A stretch of 21,794 bases of DNA from a virus: positions 1-21,794 of IMG/VR virus record IMGVR_UViG_3300015371_000207; one strand, given 5' to 3'. The notes beneath the pieces were generated by a model, which was not told where the DNA came from, searched no databases, and saw nothing but the letters and a program-made list of their open reading frames with translations. The translations under genes were made by a program, and so were the position numbers. Positions 20,298 to 21,794 of the stretch are shown here, piece after piece. Each line of letters opens with the position of its first letter. Positions within the stretch are counted from its first letter, which is position 1.

Positions 20298-21521
20298 ATG
20301 GCCGAGGACCTCATGCTCAAGGGTCTCATGGAGGAGCGTTCGGGGCGGGTGTCGCTCGCGGAGAACGTGAAGCGCGCCGCGCACGAAGCGGGCCGGGACC
20401 TGTCCGACCAGGACAAGCAGACCATCGACATGTGCCGGTCCCGTATCGAGGAAATCGACGGGCAGCTCGACTACGTCGCCGGGTCCTACGAACTGGACGA
20501 AGGCGTCCGCGCCCGTCTCGCTCGCGCTCACCCCGGCGAGGTCGCGTCACCCCACGCCGGTTACCGCACGATCGGCGAGATCTGGTGGGACAAACTGCAC
20601 CGCCACGACGACCGGGCCGCCGCGGACCGGTACGACCGGGCGCTCGTCCGCGCCGCGCAACACATGGGCACCGTCGCGGCGGACACCACCGCGACCGCCG
20701 GCGACCTCGCCGGGGTAGTCGTTGACCCTGTCGTCGGGCCTGTCGTCAACTTCACCGACTACTCGCGGCCCCTGATCGCCGCGATCGGTCCCGTGAACGT
20801 GAACGCCTACGATTTCCGGCGGCCGTACATCGTCGACGCCGCCGCCACCACCCCGAAGCAGACCGCCCAGAAGGCCGAACTGCCCAGCACCGCGTTCTCG
20901 ATCGCGTCGGACACCCTCGAATACTCCACGTACGGCGAATACTTGAACGTGTCCGCCCAGCTGCTCACGTTCCAGCCGGCGGCGTTGCAGGTCATCGTGG
21001 ACCAGTTGCGGAACCGGGTCGCGAAGTCCGCCGAGATCGCCGCGTTCGCGGAGCTGGATAACTCGACGTCGAAGGTGACCCTGTCGTTGACCGCGGTTGA
21101 TGCTGCCACCGTGAACGCCGCTATCGAGGACGGCAAGGCGAAGGTGTACGCCGAAACGGGGATGCCGGCGACGTGGATTCTGATGGGCCCGACCGGCGCC
21201 GCCCGGCTGGGGAAGGTGTCGGACAGTGCGGGCCGTCCGCTGTACCCGTACGCCGCGCCGTCGAACGCGCAAGGGACCGCGGGGGGGTCGGTGAACGGGC
21301 TCACGCCGATCGTGTCGCCCGCCGTCACCACCGCCGCCCTGTGGCTCGGCAACAGCGCCGCGTTCGAAGTGTACGAACACCCGCTCCCGCTGATGCAACA
21401 GACCGAACCGTCGGTCCTCGGCACCCAGGTCGCGGTGGCGTCGATGCTGGCGTTCTACCGTCCCCGTACCGTCACGACCAGCGCGTCCGCCGGTTCCGGC
21501 CCTGTCCAGCTCGGCCCGTGA
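20298..21521 (+). CDS. Major capsid protein (HK97 fold)
   Basis: A 407-aa protein from ATG 20298 with a strong ribosome site (AAAGGGG). Residues 1-75 are charged, helical and partly coiled coil (MLKGLMEERSGRVSLAENV, IDMCRSRIEEIDGQLD), consistent with a scaffold-like delta domain removed by the upstream protease. The shell domain follows: GVVVDPVVGPVVNFTDYSRPL, an N-arm/E-loop region, LEYSTYGEYLNVSAQLLTFQPAALQVIVDQLRNRV (long spine helix), and TWILMGPTGAARLG. The order and length fit HK97-type capsids. A tail SASAGSGPVQLGP closes it. Confidence 0.9.
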   Translation: MAEDLMLKGLMEERSGRVSLAENVKRAAHEAGRDLSDQDKQTIDMCRSRIEEIDGQLDYVAGSYELDEGVRARLARAHPGEVASPHAGYRTIGEIWWDKLHRHDDRAAADRYDRALVRAAQHMGTVAADTTATAGDLAGVVVDPVVGPVVNFTDYSRPLIAAIGPVNVNAYDFRRPYIVDAAATTPKQTAQKAELPSTAFSIASDTLEYSTYGEYLNVSAQLLTFQPAALQVIVDQLRNRVAKSAEIAAFAELDNSTSKVTLSLTAVDAATVNAAIEDGKAKVYAETGMPATWILMGPTGAARLGKVSDSAGRPLYPYAAPSNAQGTAGGSVNGLTPIVSPAVTTAALWLGNSAAFEVYEHPLPLMQQTEPSVLGTQVAVASMLAFYRPRTVTTSASAGSGPVQLGP

Positions 21522-21763
21522 GTTACGAGTCGTACCCGCCGACGGTCCTTCACAAAGTGTCGGACGCTGTACCCGGCGCGATCTACAACGGCACCTGGTT
21601 CCCGACGATCACCGCGCAGGACGCGACGAACGCCGCCCGTCTCGCCGGCCTCGGGTTCGTCGCGGTCCCCACGTCGGCGTGGACGACGGGCCAGTCGATC
21701 ACGGTCGGGACGTTTCTGTTCAACTGGTCCGGCGCGGCGTGGGCCGCCGGCGCCCACGCCTAA
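21518..21763 (+). CDS. Small head-region protein, 81 aa
   Basis: GTG 21518 overlaps the capsid stop (GTGA). The product has a beta-rich middle (YNGTWFPTITAQDATNAARLAGLGF), and ends SITVGTFLFNWSGAAWAAGAHA. The W-based end resembles capsid-decoration or fibre-attachment domains, but no family can be named. It sits where connector or decoration proteins are encoded. Confidence 0.6.
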   Translation: MSYESYPPTVLHKVSDAVPGAIYNGTWFPTITAQDATNAARLAGLGFVAVPTSAWTTGQSITVGTFLFNWSGAAWAAGAHA

Positions 21764-21776
21764 GAGGGGGTCGCGA

Positions 21777-21794
21777 ATGGCACGCGCGAAGCAA
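21777..21794 (+). CDS. Start of next late gene (3' end outside window)
   Basis: GAGGGGG at 21764-21770 lies 6 nt before ATG 21777. Six codons are visible (MARAKQ). Its identity cannot be judged; a head-tail connector is expected from gene order. Confidence 0.55.

Overview
The window reads as most of the genome of a small, high-GC, tailed double-stranded DNA phage (siphovirus-like, HK97-type head), probably infecting an actinobacterium. The grounds are the consistently high GC, the actinophage-style compact layout with ATGA/GTGA stop-start overlaps at nearly every junction, HK97-family portal, protease and capsid genes, a tape-measure protein, and DnaA boxes of the actinobacterial form TTGTCCACA. 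No rRNA, tRNA, CRISPR array or insertion sequence was seen.

Layout. (1) 1-4594, plus strand: the C-terminal part of the tape-measure protein, a minor tail protein with a 57-nt internal duplication, two small genes, and an amidase endolysin. (2) 4600-7234, minus strand: seven genes, read right to left: an unknown 64-aa protein, a poly-glycine lipoprotein, a 32-aa membrane peptide, a Cys-rich peptide, a 43-aa possible membrane peptide, a secreted lytic-transglycosylase-like protein, and a DNA (N4-cytosine/N6-adenine) methyltransferase. (3) 7235-7280: a divergent control region with symmetric and direct repeats. (4) 7281-10139, plus strand: an early-type operon with an excisionase-like HTH protein, an ERF-family single-strand annealing protein, several small zinc-finger-like proteins, a 26-aa membrane peptide and a VRR-NUC nuclease. 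A cluster of DnaA boxes followed by a DnaA-trio-like, AT-rich tract lies inside this block (8558-8760). (5) 10149-14262, plus strand: a BppU-like or fibre-associated protein, a collagen-like/repeat tail fibre, a BNR-like fibre protein, and small genes including an Ig-like domain protein. (6) 14393-14804, minus strand: two small two-helix membrane proteins that are holin candidates. (7) 14805-15547: mostly non-coding DNA with an abrupt C-rich to G-rich switch, plus a tiny gene with three LGRD repeats. (8) 15548-21794, plus strand: a C5-cytosine methyltransferase, a terminase large subunit with an N-terminal HNH-like zinc module, portal, prohead protease, major capsid protein and the start of the connector genes.

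The right edge stops just after the capsid gene and the left edge begins inside the tape measure. The missing piece is therefore probably just connectors, major tail protein and the N-terminal half of the tape measure, so the contig looks circularly permuted or cut from a slightly larger genome. No DNA polymerase, helicase, primase, Rep protein or integrase was found. Together with the chromosomal-type DnaA-box/DnaA-trio arrangement, this suggests a phage whose replication may be started by host DnaA. The second notable feature is a roughly 30-nt sequence repeated six times. Five copies end exactly at the start codon of a small gene, on whichever strand the gene lies. This is a start-associated sequence like those described in cluster K mycobacteriophages, and it may let small-gene cassettes be shuffled.
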